A stretch of 10,446 nucleotides of DNA from Chloromonas sp. AAM2 (taxonomy: Eukaryota; Chlorophyta; Chlorophyceae; Chlamydomonadales; Chlamydomonadaceae): contig QAXH01006496.1 of assembly GCA_004335635.1 (NCBI GenBank), positions 280 to 10,725 on the forward strand. The letters run 5' to 3'. A model generated the notes under the pieces. The model had not been told where the DNA came from. It made no database searches and saw only the letters and a list, made by a program, of their open reading frames with translations. Each line of letters begins with the position of its first letter. Position 1 is the stretch's first letter. Positions 8,560-10,446 of the stretch are shown here, in pieces. Position numbers and translations under genes: made by a program.

Positions 8560-8874
8560 GGCGCTGCTGTCAACAGCACCTGACTGTGTGAAAGTTGTGT
8601 TCCACATCCATGTCGTTGTTGTCCATTTAGAAGTAAGAAAGATGTTTACCAGGTCTGAGACAATTCCTCAGTGTTGTCCGATCGGACTGGTCTGAACGGA
8701 CCTGTTGTTGTTTTTGTTGTTGTATGTGCCTTTTCGTAGGTTATTATTATTGTTGTTGTTCCGTTCCCAACCGAGACAGCCAGCAGTAGGGCTGTGCACA
8801 ACTTTGGCAAATGATCCGAGTAATGATCTGATCACCGACGTCTGTGAGAACAAAGGAGCTTCTTGACCTCTCTC
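8560..8874 (+). other. 3' flank of the reductase gene with TTG/TTA triplet repeats
   Basis: This stretch holds the start of the 3' UTR. TTG and TTA triplet runs lie at about 8702-8760. No gene is evident, and the algal polyadenylation signal TGTAA is absent from it. Confidence 0.5.
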
Positions 8875-8876
8875 TG

Positions 8877-8963
8877 CATATACCGGTGGATGTGTTGGAC
8901 AAGTGGCTCTCCGAATCCACTTAACACAGTGCTATGCGGTTTCGCCACTTAACACAGTGCTAT
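8877..8963 (+). repeat. Rep-A repeat with a partial 28-bp tandem duplication
   Basis: TGCATATACCGGTGGATGTG, GTGGCTCTCCGAATCC and ACACAGTGCTATGCGGTTTC follow in order. The 19-base block CCACTTAACACAGTGCTAT at 8917-8935 is repeated exactly at 8945-8963. Confidence 0.8.
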
Positions 8964-8982
8964 CCGCCAAGGTGTTCCTAAA

Positions 8983-9003
8983 AATTGTCCCAGAACTTTT
9001 TTT
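8983..9003 (+). repeat. Half copy of the intron 3 inverted-repeat arm
   Basis: AATTGTCCCAGAACT followed by a T run matches the right arm at 5879-5908, lacking its GGCACCC. It follows directly after a Rep-A copy. Confidence 0.65.
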
Positions 9004-9032
9004 GTTGATTTCTTGTCCTTTTCTTTGTTGAT

Positions 9033-9060
9033 GGCTTGGCTGATGTAAGCAAGGGACAGC
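9033..9060 (+). repeat. Rep-A tail fragment carrying TGTAA
   Basis: GGCTTGGCTGATGTAAGC followed by AAGGGACAGC matches the tail of the copy at 5411-5457. The TGTAA at 9044-9048 is the first such motif after the reductase stop codon. Confidence 0.7.
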
Positions 9061-9529
9061 ATTTATGGCTTACGGGATGCTTTCAGAAGGCGTTCGGATG
9101 GCCACAAGGGCCTCACCACACCTTGCTGACACGGCCAGACTCCCCTTTACTGCGAGAAACTTTTTCCAATTTGCGCAATCAGTTGATGTTTGCGTTGATC
9201 GTGCTGCTGGGTCTGCACTCCCTCATGACGTTCGGCACTTCAGTTTTTGTACAGGTGTGTAGGCACAGTCGTACCGTGTTCAACGAGATCCTCTATCATT
9301 TGGTGTCCCTGCTGCACTCAACTCCGCTTGGCACCGTGCAGTGACAGCGACCCACCCCATTCCAGTCGACTTTACCCACCCCTCATTCCATCCATGATGT
9401 GCGGATTCCATGGTTAGGGACGTCAGGATAGTGTGCAAGGATGGTTAGTAGGCAAGTCAGGTCAGTGCTAAGGAATGCTGTGAAATGAAACACTCGTAGG
9501 TTCAGCCTTGCCATGTGCAGCCAAAAAAC
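9061..9529. other. Noncoding stretch, no confident gene
   Basis: Overlapping open frames at 9036-9344 and 9065-9262 (plus strand) contain one hydrophobic run (about 9170-9255) but no recognised motif. They begin inside or beside repeat sequence. I see no RNA gene. Confidence 0.35.
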
Positions 9530-9700
9530 CTTTTCCTTTCTTTTTTTTATTTATTTTCTTCTTTATTTTTTTACGATTGGCCGTAGGCGCTGAGAGACGC
9601 GAGTTCGAATCCCAGAGTGGACAGTGTCGGGGTGTTTTCCCACAGCCTGGGTACAAGTCCCGGGAGCGCTAGGAGCGTAGGCGGGGAAAGATGTGACCTA
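9530..9700 (+). repeat. tRNA-related, SINE-like segment with a pyrimidine tract
   Basis: GCGAGTTCGAATCCCAG at 9600-9616 contains the B-box sequence GTTCGAATCC of tRNA genes. TTGGCCGTAGGCG at 9578-9590 resembles a tRNA A-box region. A second T-arm-like element, CTGGGTACAAGTCCCGG at 9647-9663, forms a five-pair stem. The first arm does not pair well and no acceptor stem is present, so this is not a functional tRNA. A T-rich tract (about 9530-9572) precedes it. Confidence 0.45.
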
Positions 9701-9789
9701 TCCCAGTGGAGGGGGGGTGAATGTCACGATATGCTAAGTTGCATATGCGTGAGTCGACATCTCCGGAGCACCTATTGCACGCTACAATA

Positions 9790-10446
9790 TCACACCAGGG
9801 AGAGGAAACGATATTGATCTTGCATTGTCGAGCTGTGGCCGCAACGAAGGGCTAGCTCATCGCGCTCTGCGCATGTCAGCTTGTTGAAATCCAAGTCGGT
9901 GCAGAAGCTATGCCTCAGCAGGTTGATGCCAGGTGCTTTGTCACCAAACAGCCGAGCTGTAGTCCGCCTCACCCATTTGGAGAAGCCATTGTTTTCGTAT
10001 GCTTGATTTTTTGCATCAACAAACAGATGCGCCCTGGGCCATTGTTGCAAAGACTCAATCAGGACCAGCATGAACTCCTCTTGTAGGTCCTCAGTTATAC
10101 CAGCACTGTGGGTTTCGTGCTTTGATGTTTTTTGTTTCGTTGGTCGCATCACACAACGATCCATGATAATGTGGTTTGGCCATGCATCGACCTCGGCCAC
10201 TGAAGGTTCCGTAGCGAAAATGTGAATGGTCCCCACCTCAGCACGCTTTGGAGGAATGCAGCAAGCGTATGTCAGGAAGAGCAACGACATGCTTCCTTGC
10301 AGTGTGGAGTGAGCATCGGCCTCTTGCCTGAATTTTGATAGTTGCTCACGATATGCAGGCATGGGCAAATAGTTGGCTTTCTGCCGGTCACTCACGGGTG
10401 CGTTTTGTCTTGATACCCTGAGATGCCTAGCTCTGTGCTCAGCTGC
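9790..10446 (-). CDS. Tyrosine recombinase, C-terminal catalytic domain, partial (mobile-element type)
   Basis: Tyrosine recombinases cut and rejoin DNA through a covalent 3'-phosphotyrosine link. The stop is at 9790-9792 and the frame is open through the right edge, so the N-terminal part lies outside. The first in-frame GTG is at 10395 and probably is not the real start. Numbered from it, residues include IPPKRAE (47-53) with the box I Arg51, PTKQKTSK (85-92) with candidate catalytic Lys, NLLRHSF (158-164) with box II Arg161, CGHSS (185-189) with His187, and DQYRF (193-197) with the nucleophile Tyr195. The box II HxxR histidine is Asn here. PP-[KR]-R in box I, LLRHSF and the ER.ELA...GHS spacing before Q.Y resemble recombinases of Cryptons and polinton-like viruses more than bacterial integrases; this placement is from memory of the families. 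No terminal repeats or other element genes are visible in the window, so it may be a relic or the end of an element. Confidence 0.8.
   Translation of the reverse strand, partial: AAEHRARHLRVSRQNAPVSDRQKANYLPMPAYREQLSKFRQEADAHSTLQGSMSLLFLTYACCIPPKRAEVGTIHIFATEPSVAEVDAWPNHIIMDRCVMRPTKQKTSKHETHSAGITEDLQEEFMLVLIESLQQWPRAHLFVDAKNQAYENNGFSKWVRRTTARLFGDKAPGINLLRHSFCTDLDFNKLTCAERDELALRCGHSSTMQDQYRFLSLV

Noticed and set aside
9036..9344. 102-codon open frame with a hydrophobic stretch
   Set aside because: It starts in a Rep-A fragment, lacks a recognisable motif, and a second frame overlaps it throughout; weak evidence for a gene.
9468..9656. Minus-strand frame encoding WDSNSRL and a Lys-rich run
   Set aside because: This is the translation of the tRNA-like segment and the T-rich tract, not a protein gene.
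1..10446. CRISPR array, rRNA or intact tRNA gene
   Set aside because: No regularly spaced direct repeats, rRNA core sequences or foldable full tRNA were seen on either strand.

Overview
The window looks like nuclear DNA of a green alga (chlorophyte-like). It has two intron-rich genes whose exons are short (24 to 186 nt) and joined at GT(G/A/C)..(T/G)CAG introns. GC content is moderate and there is much repeat-filled noncoding sequence. Nothing bacterial is visible: no operons, no Shine-Dalgarno spacing and no intact long genes. The species cannot be named from the sequence alone.

Left part (1-1916, minus strand): the 5' half of a DGAT2-type diacylglycerol acyltransferase gene. Six exons assemble in phase into about 182 residues carrying two membrane segments, the YFP motif, the plant-like EPHS motif, RPVSR and PGGVQ. 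The gene runs off the left edge, and its last visible stretch contains a 54-bp in-frame tandem duplication. Middle-left (2324-3137, plus strand): an unidentified, probably organelle-targeted protein, seen as a first exon with a transit-peptide-like N terminus and a coding-like terminal exon. From 3138 to 4948 there is mostly noncoding DNA with degenerate repeats.

Centre (4949-8559, plus strand): a complete nine-exon aldo/keto reductase gene that splices to exactly 852 nt (283 residues plus stop) with the Asp-Tyr-Lys-His tetrad intact. Two gene-structure features stand out. One is a 24-nt microexon carrying both the catalytic Asp and Tyr. The other is an intron that keeps phase only if read as a GC-AG intron. 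Its introns and flanks are seeded with a short dispersed repeat, called Rep-A here, and a 19-bp perfect inverted repeat (MITE-like hairpin).

Right part (8560-10446): repeat-rich 3' flank, a tRNA-related (SINE-like) segment, then a minus-strand tyrosine recombinase C-terminal domain running off the right edge. It resembles recombinases of Cryptons and polinton-like viruses. The acyltransferase and reductase genes are ordinary host genes with no evident shared pathway. The recombinase and repeats mark mobile-element activity around them.
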